From: an uncultured beta proteobacterium
Lineage (GTDB): Bacteria; Pseudomonadota; Gammaproteobacteria; Burkholderiales; Rhodocyclaceae
Assembly (NCBI GenBank): GCA_903916205.1
Contig: CAIWVX010000091.1
Span: 1-6,076 of the forward strand
Length of the DNA stretch: 6,076 bases
Direction: 5' to 3'
The position numbers and the translations under genes are program-made. Positions 1 to 6,066 of the stretch are shown in pieces. The notes beneath the pieces are model-generated. The model saw only the letters and a program-made list of their open reading frames with translations, was not told the origin of the DNA and ran no database searches. The first letter of the stretch is position 1. Every line of letters starts with the position of its first letter.

Positions 1-185
1 AACTATTATTAGGTGATGAAAAGGCCCGCCGCGAAGCCGGTACTGCAGGTAAAAATTATACGATGCGTGAGTTTTCGGAGGCAAACTTACTGGCCAAGTG
101 GGATGCTGTTTTTGAGTCGATTGGATTTTGTCGCGAAATGCGAACACGATTAGTTAACGGAAACGATAACGAATGTGCGGCTTAG
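1..185 (+). CDS. Glycosyltransferase, C-terminal fragment (5' part outside window)
   Basis: An open frame enters from the left edge (first full codon at base 3) and stops at TAG 183-185, giving about 60 residues. It reads LLLGDEKARREAGTAGKNY, then an REFS stretch, then an LLAKWDAVFESIG helix. This pattern (a short helix rich in R/K/E, a G-x-N/x-Y turn, an F-S-x-E/A-x-L-x-x-x-W helix) is what closes many GT4/GT-B sugar transferases after the last Rossmann domain. The catalytic region is not visible, so donor and acceptor are unknown. The end overlaps the asparagine-synthase-like start at 173 by 13 nt, which implies one mRNA and probable translational coupling. Family assignment rests on the tail alone and on the polysaccharide context; another GT-B family is the main alternative. 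Confidence 0.7.
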   Translation, partial: LLLGDEKARREAGTAGKNYTMREFSEANLLAKWDAVFESIGFCREMRTRLVNGNDNECAA

Positions 186-2122
186 CGGGTTTTCTAATGG
201 CAGGTCATGGCATTGAGGGACAACTGGCCCAATACTGGTTACGCCATATGGCTGATGCCATTGTTCATCGCGGACCAGATAGCGAGGGCTATTGGACAGA
301 CGAGTCAGCCGGTATCGGCCTAGCACATCGTCGCTTAGCTATTGTTGATTTGACACTCGCGGGGCAACAGCCTATGGCGTCTGCGAGTGGTCGTTATGTT
401 GTTGCTTTCAATGGTGAAATTTATAACCACCGGCATCTGCGTGATTCATTGCAGGGTGGAGGGGCGCTGGGTGCTCCGTGGCGCGGGCATTCCGACACTG
501 AAACATTGCTGGCAGGTTTTGATATCTGGGGTATTGAAACGACTTTGCGGCGTTCCGTAGGGATGTTCGCACTGGCTGTGTGGGACTGTGTCGAACGCGT
601 ACTTATGTTGGCGTGTGACAGGTTGGGTGAAAAGCCTCTGTACTACGGATGGCAGAAACAAGGCAGGCAGGCGGTATTTTTGTTTGGCTCAGAATTATCC
701 GCCTTACGTCGGCACCCGTTCTTCTCGGCTGACGTTAATCGAGATGCTTTGGCGTTATATCTGCGGCACAACTGCATTGGTGGAGAGCAGTCTATTTATA
801 GAGGCATCCGCAAGCTCGCGCCAGGGAGTTTACTGACCGTGTCTAGCGTTGCGCCTGAGCCAATGGTCAAAACTTGGTGGTCTGGCCCGTCGGCGGTTGA
901 GCAAGGTGTGGCGCACTCTTTTTCGGGGTCTCCTGATGAGGCCGTGGATGCCTTGGAAAGCCTACTTCGAGATACGATTGCTCAACAGATGATAGCTGAT
1001 GTGCCACTGGGTGCTTTTTTATCGGGCGGTATTGATTCTTCCACTGTCGTGGCGTTGATGCAGGCACAGTCCAGTAGGCCTGTGCGCACGTTCAGTATTG
1101 GTTTTCATGAAGAGGGCTATAACGAGGCCGAGCACGCCAAAGCGGTAGCTAAGCATCTGGGCACCGACCACACCGAGCTTTATGTGACGCCGGAACAAGC
1201 CTTGGCAGTGATCCCTAAGTTACCTACGATTTATTCTGAACCGTTTTCTGACTCCTCTCAGATTCCGACCTATCTTGTCAGCCAGTTGGCGCGGCAACAT
1301 GTGACAGTGTCGCTTTCAGGCGATGGGGGCGATGAGCTGTTTTGCGGCTATTCGCGCTACCAGATGACTGCCCGGCTTTGGGGGAAGATTTCTCGTTTGC
1401 CCCGGTCTGTGCGGCAGTTGGCGGCTGGCCTGATTGCGGCGGTGCCCTCTGGTGCCCTGGATAGGTTAGGTGCGTTCTTGCCGATGTCACATGTTGGTGA
1501 CAAGTTGCACAAGGGGGCTGCACTGTTGGATAGCCGCACCGTAGCCGATTTGTACCGGGGCATGGTATCTCACTGGACTGACCCAGAAAACGTGGTGTTG
1601 GGTGCGACTGAGCCAGTCACGTTATTGACAGGGGCAACGCCGACACTGAATGGTTTGAATGATGTGGAGCGTATGATGGCGCTAGACATGATGAGCTATT
1701 TGCCCGACGATATTTTGGTGAAGCTAGATCGTGCGGCCATGGGGGTGAGTCTTGAGACACGGGTTCCCTTTTTGGATCACCGAGTGGTGGAGTTCGCTTG
1801 GTCATTACCGTTTGAATACAAGCTGCGTAATGGTGTGACCAAATGGCCGTTGCGGCAAGTGTTGTACCGCTACGTACCACGTGAACTGATTGAGCGACCG
1901 AAGATGGGTTTTGGTGTGCCCATTGATAGTTGGCTACGTGGTCCATTGCGCGATTGGTGTGAGACTTTGCTTGATGAATCACGCTTGCGGCAAGAGGGAT
2001 TTTTCAACCCAGAGCCTATCCGGAAAAAGTGGGCAGAGCACATATCTGGAAAGCGGAATTGGCAATACCACTTATGGGATGTGCTGATGTTCCAAGCGTG
2101 GCTAGAGACGCAAGGTCAGTAG
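173..2122 (+). CDS. asnB: Glutamine-hydrolysing asparagine synthase-type amidotransferase, probably acting on a sugar acid
   Basis: A complete 649-residue class II amidotransferase of the AsnB family, near the usual length. The N-terminal glutaminase domain (about 2-215) begins MCGLAGF, with Cys2 as the nucleophile exposed after Met removal; this fixes the start at 173 despite a weak, distant ribosome site (ACGGA, 157-161). Other glutaminase marks are HRGPD (32-36), HRRLAIVDL (52-60), NGEIYNH (80-86) and SDTE (107-110). The C-terminal synthetase domain has the ATP-pyrophosphatase loop SGGIDSS (284-290) and SGDGGDELF (from 382). All key residues are present, so it should be active: it hydrolyses glutamine, channels ammonia and amidates an adenylated carboxylate. 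Family members inside O-antigen loci, such as WbpS of Pseudomonas aeruginosa O6, are thought to amidate hexuronic acids rather than aspartate. With glycosyltransferases on both sides I infer that role here; true asparagine synthesis remains possible. Confidence 0.93.
   Translation: MCGLAGFLMAGHGIEGQLAQYWLRHMADAIVHRGPDSEGYWTDESAGIGLAHRRLAIVDLTLAGQQPMASASGRYVVAFNGEIYNHRHLRDSLQGGGALGAPWRGHSDTETLLAGFDIWGIETTLRRSVGMFALAVWDCVERVLMLACDRLGEKPLYYGWQKQGRQAVFLFGSELSALRRHPFFSADVNRDALALYLRHNCIGGEQSIYRGIRKLAPGSLLTVSSVAPEPMVKTWWSGPSAVEQGVAHSFSGSPDEAVDALESLLRDTIAQQMIADVPLGAFLSGGIDSSTVVALMQAQSSRPVRTFSIGFHEEGYNEAEHAKAVAKHLGTDHTELYVTPEQALAVIPKLPTIYSEPFSDSSQIPTYLVSQLARQHVTVSLSGDGGDELFCGYSRYQMTARLWGKISRLPRSVRQLAAGLIAAVPSGALDRLGAFLPMSHVGDKLHKGAALLDSRTVADLYRGMVSHWTDPENVVLGATEPVTLLTGATPTLNGLNDVERMMALDMMSYLPDDILVKLDRAAMGVSLETRVPFLDHRVVEFAWSLPFEYKLRNGVTKWPLRQVLYRYVPRELIERPKMGFGVPIDSWLRGPLRDWCETLLDESRLRQEGFFNPEPIRKKWAEHISGKRNWQYHLWDVLMFQAWLETQGQ
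2112..2115 (+). promoter_or_regulatory. Ribosome binding site that decides the glycosyltransferase start
   Basis: AAGG lies inside the last codons of the amidotransferase gene, nine bases before ATG 2125. It supports starting the glycosyltransferase at 2125, two bases after the upstream stop codon (TAG 2120-2122), rather than at the earlier in-frame ATG 2029, which would lie deep inside the upstream gene. Confidence 0.6.
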
Positions 2123-2124
2123 CA

Positions 2125-3252
2125 ATGCGTCTTTTGATCGTTGTAAATGTTGATTGTTTATTTCTTTCACACCTGCTACAGATTGCATTAGGTGCTTTAA
2201 GAGCGGGTTATGAGGTTCACATTGCAACATCGTTAAGCCAAGGGCGCGCTCAATTGGAGGAGTATGGCTTTGTTGTGCATCCATTAGAGGTAGATCGTAG
2301 TGGTGCTGGCCCGGTCGGTTTAATCAAGTTATTTTTGGCTTTGTTGCGTTTATTTTGGAAATTACGGCCAGATGTTTTGCATTTGGTGACGATCAAACCG
2401 GTCTTGATTGGTGGCGTAGCGGCTAGATTTTCTCCTGTTCGAGGAGTGGTTTATGCGATTTCCGGGTTGGGGCATGTATTCGTAGCAGATGGCATGCTTG
2501 GCAAACTTCGTCGTAAAATCGTGAGGGTGTGCTACCGTTTTGTGTTGAGTGCGCGGAATATGCGTATCATTTTTCAAAATCCAGATGATCGCCGCGAAAT
2601 TGAGTCTGTAGCAATTCTTCGCAATGAGCAGGTCGTGATGATCCCCGGTTCTGGCGTTGATTTGTCTACGTATCAAATCACGCCTTTGCCAGAAGGTGAG
2701 ACCGTGGTGCTGATGGCGGCGCGATTGCTCAGTACCAAGGGTGTTCGCGAGTATGTGGCAGCGGCACAGCGTTTGCGAGTTTCAGGCGTTGAAGCGCAGT
2801 TTTGGCTGGTAGGTGATCCTGATCCAGCTAATCCAGCTAGTATTCAGGCGCGTGAATTGGATGCATGGGGCAAACAAGGTGCCGTAACGCTGTTGGGACA
2901 TCGGTCTGATATCCCTAAACTCATGGCGCAGGCGCACATGGTGGTGTTGCCTTCGTCGTATCGTGAAGGATTGCCTAAGGTACTGATTGAGGCGGCCGCT
3001 TGTGGACGTGCCGTCGTGACGACGGATGCGCCAGGTTGTCGAGATGCTATTGAGGCGGGCGTGACTGGTGTGCTGGTGCCCTCAAAAGACGCCGAATCGC
3101 TCGCAAATGCAATAAAACGCCTGATTGAGGATCGACTCCTTTGCAAGGCTATGGGGTGTGCAGGTCGTAAGCGTGCAGAACAACTATTCGATGTGAATGC
3201 GGTGGTGAGTACGCATTTGGAGATTTATCGCGCACTAGGGGAACATGCATGA
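2125..3252 (+). CDS. Glycosyltransferase family 4 (GT-B fold, CapM/WbpT-like)
   Basis: A 375-residue retaining GT-B glycosyltransferase, full length for the family. I start it at ATG 2125, because translation from there opens with the expected first beta strand (MRLLIVVNVD, then FLSH and an AGYEVHIAT strand). The acceptor domain has RPDVLH (81-86), THE usual HLVTIKP strand (86-92), and IFQNPDDR (149-156). The linker GSGVDL (175-180) leads into the donor domain, where R200 and K205 (AARLL, then K-G) should hold the donor phosphates. The GT4 E-x7-E motif is intact (E281 and E289 in YREGLPKVLIEA). It most likely works on the cytoplasmic face of the inner membrane, adding a sugar to an undecaprenyl-diphosphate-linked repeat unit. 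Donor and linkage cannot be read from sequence. Its stop codon overlaps the next start (ATGA at 3249-3252). Confidence 0.9.
   Translation: MRLLIVVNVDCLFLSHLLQIALGALRAGYEVHIATSLSQGRAQLEEYGFVVHPLEVDRSGAGPVGLIKLFLALLRLFWKLRPDVLHLVTIKPVLIGGVAARFSPVRGVVYAISGLGHVFVADGMLGKLRRKIVRVCYRFVLSARNMRIIFQNPDDRREIESVAILRNEQVVMIPGSGVDLSTYQITPLPEGETVVLMAARLLSTKGVREYVAAAQRLRVSGVEAQFWLVGDPDPANPASIQARELDAWGKQGAVTLLGHRSDIPKLMAQAHMVVLPSSYREGLPKVLIEAAACGRAVVTTDAPGCRDAIEAGVTGVLVPSKDAESLANAIKRLIEDRLLCKAMGCAGRKRAEQLFDVNAVVSTHLEIYRALGEHA
3237..3242 (+). promoter_or_regulatory. Strong ribosome binding site for the SDR gene
   Basis: AGGGGA, within the final codons of the glycosyltransferase gene, sits six bases before ATG 3249. 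An earlier ATG at 3245 is in a different frame. The strong site together with the ATGA overlap indicates that the SDR is translated by coupled reinitiation plus direct loading. Confidence 0.6.
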
Positions 3253-4190
3253 AGGTGCTATTAACGGGCGCGAGTGGTTTTGTAGGCGGCGCGGTCTTGG
3301 CCACTGCGCAATTGCGCGGAATGTCAGTAAGGCCCGTATTTAGAGGCGAGGCATCGGTCGCAGAAGGAGATGCAGTGACGGTGCCAACACTCGTTGATGA
3401 TACGGATTGGAGTGTCGCTGTCTCAAAAATTGATGTGATTATCCATTGCGCAGCGCGAGTCCATGTTATGCACGATGCCAAAGTGGATCCATTGAGGCTA
3501 TTTCGTGAGGTCAATGTAGAAGGCACATTGAATCTTGCACGCCAGTCTGCCGCTGCGGGGATTAAGCGGTTTGTTTTTTTGAGCTCCGTCAAAGTTAATG
3601 GTGAAAGTACGCCACTAGGATGTGCTTACACTGCCGATAATGTGGCTGCGCCAGAGGACGCTTACGGAATTTCTAAGGCAGAGGCTGAGGCGGCTTTGCG
3701 GCAGCTCTCGCAAGAAACCGGTATGGAAGTTGTCATCATTCGTTCTCCATTGGTATATGGACTAGGGGTGAAGGCTAATTTTGCTAGTCTGCTACGTTGG
3801 GTAGCCCGTGGCGTACCCCTGCCATTGGGTGGAGCGACAACTAATCGTCGGAGTTTGGTGGCCTTGGATAATCTGGTGGACTTGATTTTGACCTGTGTCG
3901 ACCATCCCAAGGCGGCCAATCAAACTTTTTTAGTTAGCGATGGTGAAGACCTGTCTACTGCTGACCTTTTACGGCGAATTGGCAAAGCTTTGAATCGCCC
4001 AACCCATTTATTTTCAGTGCCGGTGAGTATATTGAACATCGCGCTAAACTTGCTAGGTCAGAGAGCGATTGCACAACGGCTACTGGGCTCGTTGCAAGTA
4101 GATATCAGCAAGACTTGTACTTTGTTAAATTGGACGCCACCCGTGTCCGTGGATGAGGGGCTGCGCAGAGCGGTCGAACAAAGCTTGTGA
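3249..4190 (+). CDS. NAD-dependent epimerase/dehydratase (extended SDR), WbpV-like nucleotide-sugar 4-reductase or 4-epimerase
   Basis: A complete 313-residue extended short-chain dehydrogenase. The N-terminal Rossmann fold has TGASGFVG (6-13), the Gly-rich NAD(P)-binding turn. It continues with HCAARVHVMHD (66-76), the serine region LSSVKVNGE (111-119) and the catalytic YGISK (Tyr139, Lys143), so the catalytic set is intact. RSPLVYG (165-171) and a C-terminal region ending in an LNWTPP / EGLRRAV tail match nucleotide-sugar SDRs. Proteins of this subgroup in O-antigen loci (WbpV and relatives) are linked to reduction of UDP-4-keto-6-deoxy-GlcNAc to UDP-QuiNAc, or are annotated as UDP-glucose 4-epimerase-like. 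I infer it supplies an activated N-acetylated sugar for the unit built by the adjacent transferases. The WbpL-type initiating transferase that commonly follows is not here. Exact product (QuiNAc, FucNAc or a 4-epimer) is unresolved. Confidence 0.9.
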   Translation: MKVLLTGASGFVGGAVLATAQLRGMSVRPVFRGEASVAEGDAVTVPTLVDDTDWSVAVSKIDVIIHCAARVHVMHDAKVDPLRLFREVNVEGTLNLARQSAAAGIKRFVFLSSVKVNGESTPLGCAYTADNVAAPEDAYGISKAEAEAALRQLSQETGMEVVIIRSPLVYGLGVKANFASLLRWVARGVPLPLGGATTNRRSLVALDNLVDLILTCVDHPKAANQTFLVSDGEDLSTADLLRRIGKALNRPTHLFSVPVSILNIALNLLGQRAIAQRLLGSLQVDISKTCTLLNWTPPVSVDEGLRRAVEQSL

Positions 4191-4351
4191 TGTTACAGAA
4201 CGAACAGCGCCGTGCCCAACATCGCTCCAACGAAAAAAGTTGAAAAAGGTGAAGTTATTTCGCAGGCGTTCCTTATTGGCTATAATTGTTTTTCGTACTC
4301 ACATTACCTCGTTTTTTCGTTACCCTGTTTTATCACCTAAAGGAAAATGCA
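4191..4351 (+). other. Intergenic boundary between the polysaccharide operon and mce
   Basis: These 161 bases hold no gene I can support and no clear hairpin terminator for the upstream operon. The right half is AT-rich and carries the mce promoter and ribosome site. Short frames can be read through the left half (for example a 17-codon one from ATG 4190 on), but none resembles a known protein. Confidence 0.6.
4259..4286 (+). promoter_or_regulatory. Sigma70-type promoter for mce
   Basis: A perfect -10 box TATAAT (4281-4286) follows a 16-base spacer from TTCGCA (4259-4264), which matches the consensus -35 at four of six bases. It lies about 65 bases before the mce start, in the only AT-rich gap of the left part of the window. 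This suggests that mce is transcribed independently of the polysaccharide genes. The -35 is weak, so strength is uncertain. Confidence 0.55.
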
Positions 4352-4759
4352 ATGGATATTTCGCACATCGAACACATTGGTATTGCAGTCAAAAGCCTTG
4401 ACGAAGCTATTCCGTTTTGGGAAAAACAACTTGGCCTGAAGTGCTATGCCATTGAAGAAGTTAAGGAACAAAAAGTCAGAACGGCTTTTTTCAAAATCGG
4501 CCAGTCTAAAATTGAACTCCTCGAATCAACCGAACCGGATGGCCCTATCGGCAAGTTCATCGAGAAAAAAGGCGAAGGCATCCAGCATCTGGCTATCGCT
4601 GTCAATGGTCTGCAAGCTAATCTGACCGAACTGGGTGAAAAGGGCGTTCAACTGATCGACAAGTCCCCACGTAAAGGGGCTGAAGGTCTGGATATCGCCT
4701 TCTTGCATCCCAAATCAACGTTTGGCGTGCTGCTTGAGTTGTGCGAAAAGCCCGCTTAA
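4352..4759 (+). CDS. mce: Methylmalonyl-CoA epimerase (VOC superfamily)
   Basis: A 135-residue protein of two VOC (glyoxalase-like) modules, the usual length for methylmalonyl-CoA epimerase. It interconverts (2S)- and (2R)-methylmalonyl-CoA, linking propionyl-CoA carboxylase to the B12-dependent mutase in the cytoplasm. Module one has [15 protein letters not shown] (from residue 6; His8 a likely metal ligand) and SKIELLES (52-59; Glu55 at the second ligand position). Module two has [11 protein letters not shown] (His79) and VLLELCE (Glu129 as last ligand). The EVKEQKV stretch (36-42) fits the position of the catalytic Glu of the family. I chose ATG 4352 because AAAGGA at 4339-4344 lies seven bases upstream and homology begins there; the longer in-frame start at 4286 would overlap the -10 box. 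It has its own promoter and terminator, and no carboxylase or mutase gene lies nearby, so it appears monocistronic. Another VOC enzyme is the alternative, but motif agreement is good. Confidence 0.92.
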   Translation: MDISHIEHIGIAVKSLDEAIPFWEKQLGLKCYAIEEVKEQKVRTAFFKIGQSKIELLESTEPDGPIGKFIEKKGEGIQHLAIAVNGLQANLTELGEKGVQLIDKSPRKGAEGLDIAFLHPKSTFGVLLELCEKPA

Positions 4760-4809
4760 TTGAAGTAACAGGCCAAGCGCGACGAGCGCGATGAGCTGAT
4801 GCTGTACCG

Positions 4810-4844
4810 GTTAAAGCCGCCCACTTAGGCGGCTTTAACGTTTT
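4810..4844 (+). terminator. Intrinsic terminator downstream of mce
   Basis: A perfect 12-bp stem (GTTAAAGCCGCC at 4810-4821 with its complement at 4828-4839), a six-base CACTTA loop and a GTTTT tail at 4840-4844. It lies 50 bases after the mce stop codon. The A/T-rich base of the stem would also give an A-run before the stem on the other strand, so it may act in both directions and block reading from the IS debris on the right. Confidence 0.88.
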
Positions 4845-4864
4845 AAGCACAGAGACCAATGGCA

Positions 4865-5431
4865 CTACATTAAGCTTTCGTCATGTAGCGCTTTCTGTTT
4901 TTTGAGGATGGCGACTCTGAGGATTTTGCGTGGTTAAGTCAGATACGGTTTGGGTTTGGGGCGTCGTTTCACGGCTCGTGGTTCAACACGATCGGGGCGG
5001 TAAAACAGTCGAACTTGCGAAATTCCCGTAAAGTCAGGGTTTCCGGCAGGGTTGCATAGGTCGCCCTATTCATTCAGGCGGGTTTTTGTGGACGTTCCCA
5101 GGCATCGGGCAGGGACGCCGTTGTGCCATCGATGAGTTTGACTTCCCTGCCACGCCAGCGTCAGATCTCGGGCTGGGTGGCGTGCAGACGTTCTCCGATT
5201 TCTCGGCCAAGACGCTCGACAAGGTTCCGAGCCTGCCGTGCACGGGCTTTGCAGTAAGGGCTATTGTTCAGGCGGCAGGGCGACTTCCCGCCCCCCCCCC
5301 GCTGACTGACGCCGCGTGCGACGATAGCTTTGATCCGCTCCCAGCACTTGCTCGATGCGAAGCGTCAGCGTTTGCAGGGGAGCGTAGATGCGCTCACGGC
5401 AGTTTCTGGCCGCTCCCTGATTTTGTCTGAT
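4865..5431 (-). pseudogene. IS4-family transposase, internally deleted and decayed
   Basis: Reading the minus strand through three frames recovers an IS4-type transposase in order. First comes the N-terminal NCRERIYAPLQTLTLRIEQVL and GADQS, then, after a frameshift near 5320, VARGVSQR, a C/G run, NSPYCKARAR, LVERLGREIGERLHATQPE. After a TGA (5161-5163, where family members have Trp) follow RWRGREVKLIDGTTASLPDA, with the first catalytic Asp of the DDE triad at 5128-5130. A junction near 5100 skips most of the catalytic core and resumes in frame with WERPQKPA, a second TGA (also at a Trp position) and MNRATYATLPETLTLREFRK (5073-5014). A second junction with frame change near 5012 leads to YRPDRVEPRAVKRRPKP and KPYLT, a TAA in place of Lys (4934-4936), and a tail ending at TAG 4865-4867. 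The second and third catalytic residues are missing. It cannot encode active transposase; terminal repeats were not identified. Confidence 0.85.
5291..5300. repeat. Homopolymer run of ten C (G on the coding strand of the IS4 remnant)
   Basis: Ten consecutive C follow CCCG. On the minus strand the run falls between SQR and KSPC of the IS4-type remnant, where relatives have an ordinary coding sequence. Such a run slips easily in replication and in sequencing, and may be part of the frame damage in this pseudogene. Confidence 0.9.
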
Positions 5432-5680
5432 TTCAGCTTGCTCCGGACTCACCGCTTGGCGACCCGCCACGGCCGTCAATTGGCAGACTTCATACTGTTT
5501 TTCCCATGGCTGAACAAGCTTTGGCAACACGTTAAACTGGCGACCACACTCTGCCCATGTGAGATTTTCAGCCTTCTTGTAGCGCACGACATCGGTTTTG
5601 AACTCCTGCGTAAAATGGCCCCGCTTCAGTTGCTCTTTCTTGATGCCTTCAAGTGCTTTGGATTGCTGGTTCGCTTTCAT
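5432..5680 (-). pseudogene. IS3-family OrfA (HTH transposase subunit), C-terminally truncated
   Basis: The minus-strand frame from ATG 5680-5678 encodes MKANQQSKALEG, then LKRGHFTQEFKTDVVRY, AENLTWAECGRQFNV, a WEKQYE helix and SPEQAE. This is the N-terminal helix-turn-helix DNA-binding domain of IS3-type OrfA proteins, which bind the element ends. The AGGGG site at 5691-5687 is six bases before this ATG, so I prefer it to the TTG at 5698. In family members the SPEQAE region continues into a leucine-zipper-like helix (typically R-L-x-x-E-N) and then OrfB. Here the frame passes at about 5431 directly into IS4-type sequence instead, giving a 139-residue chimeric frame that stops at TAG 5261-5263. 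No OrfB integrase is found nearby, so the element is dead. The promoter and the left inverted repeat were not recognised. Confidence 0.8.
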
Positions 5681-5946
5681 CTTTTTCCCCTTCGTCAAGT
5701 ATTCAACGAGAAGCTTATAGGATCAGCCATCGCCCAGCGTGTTATCCCCCCTTGATTAAGCAAGGCTTTCGATCACTACCGATCATTTTTAACATATGCA
5801 AATAAAAAATAAATCGTTCGTTCCTGTCAGCGGCATTGATAAATTCTATTTGCTGTCGTGACGGTGACGATGTAGCCCGCTGGTACGTCCGATAGCTCAA
5901 GCTGCCTCTCAAATGGCTGGACATCGGCTAGGTGTGAAGGCAATTA

Positions 5947-6012
5947 ATGACACAACTTGATCAAGGAAGCTTTATCCTAAAAAACTCAGTTGACGGTGTG
6001 CAATCTGCTTGA
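5947..6012 (+). CDS. Possible 21-residue small ORF
   Basis: ATG 5947 is preceded by GAAGG ending six bases upstream, and the frame runs 21 codons to TGA 6010-6012 (it begins MTQLDQGSFILKN). No family is recognised and no coding bias can be judged at this length. It may be the broken start of a gene lost to IS activity, a leader peptide, or chance. Confidence 0.15.
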   Translation: MTQLDQGSFILKNSVDGVQSA

Positions 6013-6051
6013 AACTCAGGCAGGCTAATGGATTCGTAACTATCATGGGGG

Positions 6052-6066
6052 TCACCCGATGGGTGA
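6052..6066. repeat. Short perfect inverted repeat
   Basis: TCACCC and GGGTGA flank a three-base GAT, making a 6-bp GC-rich hairpin or a palindromic protein site. No T-run is seen after it inside the window, so it is not called a terminator. Confidence 0.35.

Noticed and set aside
1617..1982. 121-codon open frame on the minus strand
   Set aside because: It is antisense to the conserved C-terminal domain of the AsnB-like gene, with no motif of its own.
2029..2124. 32-residue N-terminal extension of the GT4 glycosyltransferase
   Set aside because: It overlaps the amidotransferase gene by 94 bases, and the GT-B first strand begins exactly at ATG 2125.
3149..3592. 147-codon open frame on the minus strand
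   Set aside because: It lies antisense to the end of the glycosyltransferase and the intact SDR gene, and its Thr/Ser/Ala-rich translation has no recognisable motif.
4286..4351. N-terminal extension of methylmalonyl-CoA epimerase from ATG 4286
   Set aside because: The start overlaps the -10 box, the extension is hydrophobic and unrelated to the family, and a good ribosome site precedes ATG 4352.
4865..5163. Genetic code with TGA read as Trp
   Set aside because: TGA ends the glycosyltransferase and SDR genes at the expected family lengths; the in-frame TGA codons occur only in the decayed IS remnant alongside frameshifts and a TAA.
5086..5755. Two + strand open frames of 114 and 141 codons over the IS region
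   Set aside because: Both are antisense to transposase-like sequence that is clearly recognisable on the minus strand; their own translations match nothing I know.
5743..5764. Imperfect hairpin around CTTGATTAAGCAAG as an IS end or terminator
   Set aside because: Only four paired bases on each side, and no matching copy at the other side of the IS remnant.
5742..5924. 60-codon minus-strand open frame
   Set aside because: No motif, Arg/Ser-rich, no clear ribosome site; it may be chance.
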